Assembly (NCBI GenBank): GCA_947396885.1
Contig: OX377204.1
Coordinates: 95,800,728 to 95,864,727, forward strand
Source of the DNA: Heligmosomoides polygyrus polygyrus
Lineage: Eukaryota > Nematoda > Chromadorea > Rhabditida > Heligmosomidae
DNA: 64,000 bases
Direction of reading: 5' to 3'
Shown: piece by piece, positions 43,901 to 55,900 of the stretch
Position numbering within the stretch: position 1 is the first letter of the stretch
Layout of the letters: each line of letters opens with the position of its first letter
The notes under the pieces: generated by a model
The model's input: the letters and a program-made list of their open reading frames with translations, nothing else
What the model was told of the DNA's origin: nothing
Databases searched by the model: none
Program-made: the position numbers and the translations under genes

Positions 43901-46900
43901 AGACCTTGTTACCTGTCCCTGTATGAAGCAATCAGTACCACGGATTGCGCCGCGCCTTATGCTTTTGCGCAATGTTTTGGGTACTATTTAGTCATATATT
44001 AGTCATTATTAGTCATTATTTAGTCATTTTGTTGCGGCTGCCAGAGCTTAGGTACAGAGGAGCCTATTAAGACTCAGATGCTTCTACTCTTAGTCACATA
44101 TTTTTTTATACCGTTTCATATACAGATATAATCTATAGGTTGCTACATTTCGACATGCTTTATTGCAAGTTGGTTAGGCTAACTCAGTTCCTATGGAAGC
44201 AGCTTCGAATGGAAGCGTAATGAAGGCCTGGGTATGACCGGAATTAAGACCGGACTCCCAGGTGCTTCCTTCTTATAAGCTGCTCGAAAGTGATTTCCCT
44301 ATTCAATCGGAATCATGCCATAGCTATACTGGTTGCCTAACCAACCTCTGCACTGTTATACCAGAACAAAAATAATTATAAAACAATTACGTAACTTTGA
44401 CTAATTAAATTACTTATTACTATATTCTCACGTTACGACTACCTATTGGTTCAGGCTCCTTGTACTTGAGCTTTTGAATGGCCGGACAACACTGAAAAAT
44501 TACAGAATGCGGCGCATAGTGATACTACGTTTCTCATTGTTGTTCCGCGTTAGATTGTTGCAGTTGTAAAAGATTACTTGTTCGTTATCTCCTCGTTTGA
44601 GCGCACTTAAGGTGCAGTTATAAATAAATAAATAAATAAATATAGCTTATAGAATGACTAAAGGGCTTCAGGAATTCACGCATATCAATCGATTTCAAAA
44701 TACTAAAAACGGTCCTTGCCAGCCAGTGCTGCAGCAGTGCTCGCTTGATATGTCATGCCAAGTTCGGCGTTTGATAAGCCTTGAAATGTGCCATTTTCAC
44801 GACGAAGTGGACACTTCAAGTCAAGCCTGAAATTCTTCTCACAAGCGTGACGCTTTTAAGACCAAACTGAGCATCTTCCAAATCAATGCGAACGTCTTCG
44901 AGATTAGTCTGAAGACTTTCGGAGAAAGTTGGAATAATTTTTGTTGAAGGAAAATTTCGTAAGATTTTCTGTGAAGTTTTTTTTTTTTCAAGTTCACCTG
45001 CCTCAGTCAGTGAAGGCACTGTGTGAAATCTGATAAAAATTTCATTTTTTAAAGAAGGATGGTTTAGAGCTTATTTTCAAGAGCATAAAACAGCAAATTT
45101 TTTAGCATATTAAAACATTGATCACTGTATGCAGTCGTCTAACTCGTCGCGGTTTTCATATGACTGATAGTGTCGTTGACATGTAACTCCACGAAAACAA
45201 AAGCTTTACTATCAATCAACCGAAAATCGCGACATTCTAGACGAGTGCTTGGCGCAGTTTTTTTTCGGCTGTAAAAATGCCGCCTTTCTGCAATTTATAA
45301 TAAGCTCTAAATTATTGTTTTTTTCCTTGAAATAAAACTTCCATAGAATCGAACGAACGGGAGGACAGTCAGGAGGTATACCCGCCCCTGCTGGGGGCGT
45401 GCGATCTTCCTCTCATCTCCCTTGCTCACCCACCCCAACCCCTTGCTTCACCGAGAGCCTAACGGCTGCCTTACGAAACCTTTGACACGCAAAACAAAAG
45501 TTTCCGGTCCGCAGAGCAGCGGTGTACCTCCTGACGCCACGCCCCTCCCCCCCCCCCCCCCCCAGCAGGGGGCGGGTGTACCTCCTGTCGCGCTGCCGAA
45601 CGAACGGTGTGCTTGTTCTCTTATAGGCGAACTAAAAAATCAATGAAGGCCATACTAAATTTTTCTTCGACGAAAAAATTATTCTAACTTTCTCGGTCAG
45701 TTGATGGTTTAGAAAGGCTCTTGTTTTGATTAGGAGGATGTTCAACTGGACTTCAAAAGCGTCAGTCCTGTTTTAAAAAGTACCGAATTTATTTCGACAT
45801 TGTGTCAAATTTGACGTGAAAATGCTATAAGTGCGGAGCGTATAGTTTAGTGAGCTGCACGCCAAGATCGCATTACTTCAACTGACGTTTCTAGTAGTAG
45901 CTTCATGAAGCGTTCTTTTAAGCCCCAGAGAAGGTTAAAACGCCGAAACATCAGTCGAAGTAAAACAAACAACAAAATAACAATAGCAATCTTGGCCTAC
46001 GACTTATATACCATTTTCAGTTGAAATTCAACGTTGTCCAGAACGAATTCAACGTTTTTCAAAACAAATTCAACGACTTGCGAATCAAAGTACACATCTT
46101 CCTTGCAAGTTGTGCGATTCAATGTTTACATCTTTTCAAGAAATTTCTGCTTGCAAAAAAGGCTATGCAACGAAAAATTTGAAACAACTAGCAAGTTAAG
46201 CAGTACTCCAGTAGTAATGCGATGCAAGTACAAAATAAGCATATTGAAGATAAAACTACAAGCGACACAACAACACGATAAACAATACAGAATACAAACA
46301 ACAACACAGCAATAACTATTCAAAATAGCAGAATGAGCAAGTGAAAGTAAGTCGTTACAGGATGTTTTGTTGCGATCGAAACTCTTGCGCCAGGCGGGAC
46401 TCGAACCCGCAACTTCTGCTTTCCGGGCAGCGATGTTCGCCTTACACCACCGGCGCTGTTTGACCGTCTTCAGCTTAACCGGTTCCATGCTGATATCAGC
46501 GGCCGGCCCATCCCGTATCACGGGTGGGTGCTGACAGACCTCGAGGATATCGCGGATGTTACGTGCGGTCAAACAGCGCCGGTGGTGTAAGGCGAACATC
46601 GCTGCCCGGAAAGCAGAAGATGCGGGTTCGAGTCCCGCCTGGCGCAAGAGTTTCGATCGCAACAAAACATCCTGTAACAACATATAGCCTCTCTACCAGC
46701 CGATCCAGGCTCAAGCAAATGTGTTCAAGCATCGAAAGTAAGTCCTTTGTTAGGCCTTCAGGCGTATGTGGATCTGCCAAGGCTTTTTTTAAGTGTGATA
46801 TGGAGTGTCGTTAGAGCGTTGAAAATCGTAGAAACTGATACAGACGTCGAGTTTTTTAATCCTTGAGAAATGGACGTCGCTCGACAACCTCTTCGATGAG

Positions 46901-49900
46901 AAGCAAGTCTCAGCATTAAGCTTTTTTTTGCGTTGCTACCCACAGATTGAAAATTGAGTGCTGAAACAACGAGTGACTGGGTGTGAACTCAAGCCATTAT
47001 CTCCGCGAGTGCGCTCAACTATTTCGCCTTCCCGTTTGTACGAGTTGATAATGTTTCGTGCAGTGTTCTCTATGACACCAGCAATTTGAGTAGCTTCGTG
47101 TGCGGTTCTTCCGTCGACGAACACCAGCTTGACCAAGATCTCCTTCTGATTCCGAGACACTCGACTGCATCGGCCGTGTCGCTGACTTTGTTAAACGTCT
47201 TGTTGATCGTTGCTCATGTTGTCTGCAAACTTGGCATATCGGCCAATTACAAGAAAGAGTAGAGGGTTTTTTTATATGATACGGAGGAAGATTCCAGAAG
47301 AACGTTGAAATTGCTTTGAAAAGCGTTGAATTTGTGTTGAAGAACGTTGAATTTGATTTGAACAAGGTTGAATTCGTTTTGAGCAACGTTGAATTTGGTT
47401 TGGACAGCGTTGAATTCGTTTTGTAGAACGTTGAATTTCAACTGAGAATGGTATGAAACTGTACGCTACATGGAGTCACAGGTCGTCTATTAGAGCAGTT
47501 TGGAATGGAAAGAGCGAGGTTTTACCTGATAAGCTTTGTGGATGAGATGTTATAATGGGTGTTGTCAGTGAACAAAGATTCAAGGCAAAAATGGAACAAG
47601 TTGGCCAGCGAAACGTGATAGTTGAGTTTGCCAACAGTCACATGAAAATTCTAGGTCAGTCCATGTCATTTGCCGGGCGCGACTTCATCCGCGATAGTTC
47701 CTCGTCTGATCGACGATCAGCGGCCGTAAACGCAGGAAGAACCCTCTTGCAGGTAGGGTTTTCAAACGTTTTATGTTCATTTTTTTTTGCTGAGGATTCG
47801 TTGTATTCCTCCTATGGCTCTGCGCTTCATTGAAGAGCTAGGGTCCGCAAAAGCTATGGTTCAATTAGTTGGAGTTTTCTGGTCACTGAATTTGCGATTT
47901 TTTCTTGATTTACTTTGCCTTTCAATTGAGAAGGGTAATGGGACTTTAACTGATGTCAATCTTTTGGAGATAGGCTCCTTTTCTCCGTAATAGCTAACTT
48001 TACACAACTGTTAGTCCATGTTGTTGTTTTTGTTTTTGCCCAGAAATGTTGAGCATTTCAAATCCACTACATTATCTCCTGTCGCAGATACTGATAGTAT
48101 TCCTCTGAATGTTGGAGGCTATACTTACACCATGAGCCTTCTTGAGCAATTCTGACAAAACGTTTTTCTGTTGGCCTTCGCTAGAATGATTGATTTCCAG
48201 GCCGTTGCCCACTTCCTTATACTCGCCGATTCCGTTGATCTCGAGCTGATTATCGAAGGAGTTGACAAGGTGAGTGATAGCTTTACATCCCTATAGAAGC
48301 TTATTTCCTATAGTGTTTTAAGCTGTAGAGAAATCTGCACCGAGTGAGGTTGAATTCCGCTTTTTTGTTCTTCGCAGTTTTTGAATTCACGAACAAACTA
48401 GCCATTCACAGATGGCTCACCAGGCCGAGCAAGGCTTTCGGTGCAAAGGCGGCCTTGTTGACCTGGATGTAGCAGCTGTGGTTAGAATTCTGTCAAGATA
48501 GGTCCTTGTTAGGCCGTAACAGCTGCTCTGTCTGCAAACTGCCGCTCCTGTTCAAGTTCAAGTTCCTGTGCGGCTGCCTTCTCTGTTCGATCGATTGCTC
48601 CCAATCCTCAACGATCGAGTGTTTTTTGGCTCCGTTTCATGTGACCGTGGAGGGGCGATTAGACTTTTTCCGATGGTGCGCCTCTTTGTTGCACATCTGC
48701 TGCCTCATTTCAGTCCGTCGGCAAACCCTTGCTCAGTATTTAGCTCTTGCTGACGCTAGCAACCATGTTTTTCCATATTTTCTATCTCCGTGCCTCTACT
48801 CGCTCTCCCATATCCGTCCATGCCCCCTTTATTTTCCGATCCATAGTGCCTTCATCGGTTTTTTGCCGCAGAGAGCGACATAGTCAAGCCAAGCCATGTG
48901 TGAACAATGGGCGGGAGTGGTCCAGTCGTATGCAAAGAATTAATCCGTTCGTCTGTCTGTTTATCAGTCCGCACAAATTTAATGGCTGCTAGTCTGGTTT
49001 TACAGTTTACGTACAGTATTAACCATCAGCTCAAAGATCACATGCCTTCCGTGTTCAAGACGACACGGTGACGGATCATACCGACATTAATTTACAATCA
49101 AACCCCGTTCTGACGATGTCAATGAGATATATTCTCGTGTTTGCAAAAGTCCGTCAGCATAATATTAATTGACCTCTAGTCGCCAGTCTGGTTTCACTGG
49201 GTAAACAACTGGCGTACATAATCAAGCCAAGCCATACTTGAACAATGGCCAGAGAGGTTCGATTGCATATAAAATGAACAATAATCAATTAAACCCCGTT
49301 CTAACAATGCGACTGAGATAACCTGTCGTGTAGAAGTCCGTTCGTTTGTCTGTGTGTCCGTCCACGCAATATTAATGACCACTGGTCAAACAGCTGGTGT
49401 ACATAATCAAACCAGGCCTAGAGAATGCTGCTGAATATAAAATTATCAATCTGTCCATTTGTCTGCCTGTCCATCCGCGCAAAATTAATGACCACTGGTC
49501 ATGCAGCGAGTGTACATAGTCAAGCCAAGCCGTGTGTGAACAATGAGCGGGAGAGGTCCAGTTGTATGCAAAGAATTAATCCGTTCGTCTGTCTGTTTAT
49601 CTGTCCGATAAAATTAATGGCCGCTAGTCTGGTCTCACAGTTTACGTGCAGAATTATTCAACAGCTCAAAGATGGCATGCCTTCCGTATTCAAGACGACA
49701 CGGCGACAGATCACACCGACATTAATTGACAATTAAACACCGTTCTGACAATGTCAGTGAGATATATTGTCGTGTTTGCAAAAGCCCGTCCGTTTGTCTG
49801 TCTGTCTGTCCGTCCGCATAACATTAATTGACCTCTGGTCGCTAGTCTGGTTTCACTGGTTAAACAAGTGGTGTACATAATCAAGCCAAGCCATATGTGA

Positions 49901-52900
49901 ACAATGGCCTAGAGAGGTTCCATTGCGCATGAAATAATTAGTAATCAACTCAACCCCGTTCTAACAATGCCATTGAGATATCCTGCCGTGTAGAAGTCTG
50001 TTCGTTTGTCTGTCTGTCCGTCCGCGCAATATTAATGACCGCTGGTCAAACAGCTGGTGTACATTATCAAACCAAGCAAGGAGATGTATCGTTGCATATA
50101 AAAGCATTAACCCGTTCGTTTGTCTGCCTGTCCATCCGCGCAAAATACGACAAGGACGAATCGTAAAATGGTAGCAGAAGAAAGTGCGCGCAGTGCAGAT
50201 ATTATTTTGTTGACAAAAAAAAAAGAATGGGGAATGGATTTTGTGAATATTGGGGAGCATGTAATTCTTGGATATCCTCAAGTGCTACAAGGGGAGGTAA
50301 GCGTTGACTACTGAATAAGGTGTGCTTTCCGTCAGGGCTGCTGTTCGCTGTGTGACGGCGTAGTCATGAAGGTGTAACTCAAGAAACGCAGAGATTTCGT
50401 TCTTATTTCACCCTCCTGCACCTGTTCTTTCTAGATTCGCACTCTTCTCGATGGTGTCAGAGCGGCCACATCGAATCAGGAAGTGATTGATCGATATCAG
50501 CTGCTGATCGCCGAGATTGAAGAAGTGGAGGAGACGGTCAAGTGAGTCATCCGCTTCATGTTGTGTTTTCACTTTGTTCATTCCATGTGCTTTAATGCCG
50601 TTATTTTAATTGAAAGGGTTCACTTTCACGTTTTTTGTGATTTTCCTTCGATTTTTTTTCTTTTGGACATGCTGTCACGACTTGTTTTCTAAATCCTGAA
50701 CTCACGATGAGTCCTTCGTCGTGAATTGTTCGCGAAGCTCATTAGAGGTATAGCAAGGCGCGAGAATGAAGAACGGAAATTGAGTCAACGATCTAGCTTA
50801 AGGGGAAGATTTCTCACATTCGACGAGCGTTCTGCAGCGCCAGCTTCTTGACTTGCCTTTGCTCAGAAAAGGCGGCTTCTTTTCAGCGTGTATCTGACGT
50901 TGGAACAGCATATCACCTGCTGCCGCGGCTTTATAATGAATGGATCTTCCAGAGAGGAGAGATGATCAGCTAGCGCGTTGTTTCGGTTTAATCTCTCTTG
51001 CTTTTGATATAAAGAGCTTCTGAATCCCTCAAAAAGTTCTCACAGTGAGGGCAGATTGTTCTCCTTTTTGGGTTCCTGGCTCTCTCCTGAGCATAGAAAG
51101 AATGGCGAAGGCCATCCAATATAGCAGTTTTCGCGTAAGGGTTGTATTCGCCTTTCCTTCTTCCATTCTGCTTCTCTCCATATTGCGAATGAGCTTGATC
51201 TGCTACGCTTTTTTCCGTTCAATTGAAGGAAAATCTTTACCAACTCGACGAATAGGATCGGGGAGCTTTACATTTCTGTTACTGTTATCAGTTTTGTTTC
51301 GTTCGTTTAGAGCGCGCCATGAATGCAATAAATAAATAAACTCACCGACTGTCAGAAATATCCGAATCGGCGTTGGATCCTATGTGTACTCGGAAAGGAG
51401 TAAAGACTTGTTTGGCCTGGGCGGGACCCGTACCCTAAACCTCGAATCGGATTGTACACGAGAGTCGTCGCCTCCTACAATTCGCTGCCACGCACCGCTA
51501 AAGTCCGAATAAAAGGAAGACGCAGGATAGACGCTTGAGTAAAGCAAAAATCCCTTAATAGTTTACCCTTTTGAGACAAAATACCAAACCGTAAGATTTC
51601 TTTCGGAAAAATAAGAAGACAAGAGATTAATATAAAAGGAATGATGTGAGGTCCCTTTCATGTTAATCTATCCATCTATTTTTCGGAAAGAAATCTTACG
51701 ATTCGGTATTTTATTTCTGAAAAGAACAAACTATTAAATAAACAAAATACCGAATCGTAAGATGTCCTTCCGAGAAAATAAGTAGATGGATTAACATGAA
51801 AGGGTTTCTACATCATTCTTTTTATGTTAATCTCTAGTCTTCTTATTTTTCGGAAAGAAATCTTACGGTTTGGCATTTTGTCTCAAAAGGGTAAACTATT
51901 AAAGGACTTTTGCTTTACTCAAGCGTCTGGCCTACATCTTTCTTTTATTCGGACTTTAGCGGTGCGTGGCAGCGAATTGTAAGAGACGACGACTCTGGTG
52001 TACAATCCGATTCGAGGTTTAGGGTATAGGACCCGCCCAGGCCCAGCAAACCTTCATTCCTTCCCGAGTACACATTGGATCCGCCGATTCGGATATCTCT
52101 GACTGCTGTTTTTAAACTCCGGATAGACGGATCATGCGAAAAGAGGCATTTTTGAAAAGCGTGGATCATAGAATGATTCCGATACGGTAGTTTTTTCCAG
52201 ATCGGAATACCACCGGGTGGTTCACATAGCTGGCTTTTCTTTGCATAGGATATCCGATCGATAATATTCTGACCAAAAGATTAGCCATCTGAATCATAAG
52301 GTAGCCAGTCTGGTGAAAATCACTCTTATCTCAGTCATCCTAAGACCGGGCTTTTCAAAAATGTCAATTATTCGCATGATCCGCCTAGCAAGCGTTAAAA
52401 AATTACGGATCTGAACTATCCAAATCGGCATCGAGTCCTACGTATACTGTGGAGTAGGAATTTTGTCGCCAAACTTGTCTGAAAGGTACAAAACATTGAC
52501 TTGTCCGTGGCCATCGCAAGTCATTCGATGACATGCGGTCGTCAGCTAATGGGCAGTCAATGTTTTGTTATATCCAGACATCCAGATACGAGTCCGTACT
52601 ACCTCCACAACATTCCGTATCGTCGTCGGATGTGTGACGCATTATCTAGGGATTGGTTCCTTGTCCACTGCCGCTCATCCGGGCCAAGGTAGGGGCAGTT
52701 GCGCCATATCGTCGCCAACTGTCCCTTCTTACCTACTTTCTTTGCCATTATATCGACAGAGGCAGAAGCTGAAGCATTCGACACCACTTATTCTGTCCTT
52801 ATTGTTCAATTCTGTCCTTATTGTTCACCATCAGCTCAAAATTCTGCCTGAAGCCCGCTGAGCATGCCGCGTTCTCATTAGAATCTCATTTTCTGTGGCG

Positions 52901-55900
52901 TGATGGACAGTTCCTGCTGGGAAAATCATGAAACTGGTTGTCTTCGCTCTGTATTCTTGATACCCTTTTTGTTGTTCAAAGTAAACTGCTAAGTAACAGG
53001 GTATCTTAAAGGATGTTTATACTGTTTGAAAGGTGATAACTTTGCTCACAGTAATGGTACTGAGAAGTTAAAAGCTCGTATGATAACATAAGAAAATGGA
53101 AGTTTTATGACATATGAGCGGTATAGAATGCGCCATGCAGTCTTCTGAATTCTTGCATTTTACACTCGATTGATTCATTTCGCTTGAATGCTTGTTATAA
53201 TCTCTCCACAAAGTGGCCATCTCGATTGGTTTGTGCTTCTTTTAAGCTTTAAAACTTAAAAACTGCGGCTTGCAAAAAGTACAGGGTGTCCTAAAGATGC
53301 AGGTATTATTTTAAAGGGTCTAGCATTTTTGCCAATGAAGGTTTTGAAGATGTTCGAGACTCATATGAAAGCACAGGGTAACGAGATTTCTGTAGTACGC
53401 AAACAGTCAAGATTGCGCCATGCCTCCGCCTGAAACCTTGCATTCCAGACTCGATTGATTGTTGAGGAAACGCACACATGACCCAGTTTTGCAGCAAGCT
53501 GATCAAGCCATTGTTTCGCTAATTAGACTATAGAGACGACATAGGATAACGTTTTCCACATCAAAACCATCAGAACCTCCAGTAGCACCTCAGGATAAGC
53601 TTCTTCCCGAAGGAAAGCCTAGAGCCGGGCCTGACTCTTGCTATGGGCTCAGATATGTAGACAGCGTTATTACGGAGATAGCGAGAGCGATAAATTGTGC
53701 AATCAATAAACTCACATGTCACGTTTCTTTCACATGATAGTCAAATTCTAATCATTAAAATAAGCACAGCACAGGTTAATATGGTCAGTTAATATAGCAA
53801 GATTGTGACAAACATTCAGCCCATGATTAAAAATGAAATGAGATTTCAGACGGGGGATGGCGCAATCTTAACTATTTGGCGCCGCTGAAATCTCGTTACC
53901 CTGTGCTTTCTTATGAATCTCAATGATCTTCCAAAGCTTCACTAGCAGCAAGTCTAGAACCTTTAAAATAGTACCTGCATTTTTATGACAGCCTGCATTT
54001 TTCGTAAGCCGCAGTTTTCAAGCTTAAAACCTTAAAAGAAGCACAAACTAATCGATATGGCCATTTTGTGGAGAGGTTATAACAGGCATTCAAGCGAAAT
54101 GAATCAATTGAATGTAAAATGCAAGAATTCGGATGAGTGCATGGCGCAATCCATGCTGCTCAGTGTCAGAAAAGTTCTATTTTCTTAAGCTTCCATATGA
54201 GCCCTTAACTTGTTCAGTATCTTTACTCTAAGCAAAGTTATCACCGTTCAAAAAGTGTACATTTTTTGAGACACCCTGTACATTGGATCCGACGCCGATC
54301 AGGGTAATTGGGATCCGTGTTTTTTTTTCAAACCAGAGAAATGGGTCGGGCATGCTATGGTATTTTGAAAAGCTCGGATCTTAAGGTGTTTCAAATGATG
54401 GTAATTGGCATTATGACGGATTTTAGGATAATTCGAATAACTGATTTCTCTTCGAGTCGAATGTTGAACGTCCGACTCGGATTGGATATTGGATTTCTGA
54501 TTAAAATCAGTTATCTGAATCATCCGAAAATCCCCTATAGTGAAAGTCACCCTTATCTGAGTCATCCCAAGTTTCAGACTTTTCAAAAATTTCATTATCT
54601 GCATTGTCCATTTACTCGGGGATGGGAAAAAAGACGGATCTGAACTATCTTAAACGTCATCGGATCCAGTATATACAGGGTGCGCCATAAATATGGTCAC
54701 TTTTTCGCGCGTCATTTTTTGTATTTGTTTGCGAACGTTTTTATGTTTCCATTGTTTTTTAGGATTCTACGTGTCGTCTTAACCGTATATAGTGTTTTTT
54801 GCATCTCCACACTGCTTCTATCAGAAATGGTAAAGTCTTGTTGTCAAAGAGGCGCAATCTTGGATCCGAGAAGGGCAGGACTTTCTGTTCCCAACATCGC
54901 TCGTCTGCTGAAGCTGCCCAAGAAGACAGTCTATCGCTGTGTGCAACGTAACTCTCTCGTCGATCGTTCCCGAATTGGCTGCCCGGTATCCGTAGCTACG
55001 AGCAGACTTTGAAAAATCGTGAAAAAAGAACAGTTCATGTGGAATGAGAAAGATGGCAGCCGAGCTCAACGTATCGGCTACGACGATGAGAGAAGTTGTT
55101 AGGAATGGACTTGGACTTTACCCCTACAAGTTCCGTCAACTGCACGGACAAACGCCTGCACAGATGGAAGGAAGAAGAAAAAACGTCCAAGACTCCACGA
55201 GCGGCACGACCACTGCACGAAGCTCTTCACTGATAAGAAACTTTTCTCAATTAAGCAGCCTTTTGACCGCCAAAACGCGGTTGTTGGCTGAAAGTGGTGA
55301 GGATGCAGACACCGTTAACAGAAACTCTCATGCAGCTTCCCTGATGGTTTGGGCCGGAGTTTGCGCCACAGGACGGACACGATTGGTTTTCGTTGAAAAA
55401 GGAGCCAAGGTCAACACGAATCTCTACGTGAACGACATTGTGATGAAGGAGGTGCTTCCCTAGGCTCAAGACACTCTGGAAATACAACATGGACCTTTCA
55501 ACAGAACGGTGCACCCGCACATAAGTCCAGGAAGACTCAGGAGTGGTGCGCAAGGAATCTTCCCAACTTCATCCCTGTTTCTGAATGGCCGACAAACTCG
55601 TAAGATTTGAGCGTTATGGATTACTGCGTTGGTTCATTCTAGAGGGTGAAGTCTGCGCTAAAAGACGCACTACGATTCGAGGATTGAAATCTTCACGGGA
55701 AAAAGCATGGAAGGGAATTCCGGAAGCAACCTTGCGTGCCGCCGCTGAGTCCTACCCTAAGCGTCTGAAGGTCGTCATTCGTGCCAAGGAAGATCATATT
55801 AGATGATATCCATTTTGCGTGTTAACTAGATTGTTAGTAAATTGTTGAGGAAGTTTCGCTATTCCCTGACAAATTCCCTGTGAGTAATTCGCTTCTTATT

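Noticed and set aside
46560..46660. Functional tRNA gene
   Set aside because: Acceptor and T arms fit, but the anticodon arm lacks T33 and the same sequence recurs as a SINE with a long common body.
47555..47654. Extra N-terminal codons before alpha-catenin exon 3 (MGVVSEQRF...)
   Set aside because: Upstream of the acceptor ATTCTAG; including them breaks the phase with exon 2 and the family alignment.
48886..50160. CRISPR-like array
   Set aside because: Units are long and variable, without short identical repeats and unique spacers; the context is a eukaryotic intron.
54827..55803. Active Tc1-like transposase
   Set aside because: At least two frameshifts, several stops and Asn in place of a catalytic Asp.
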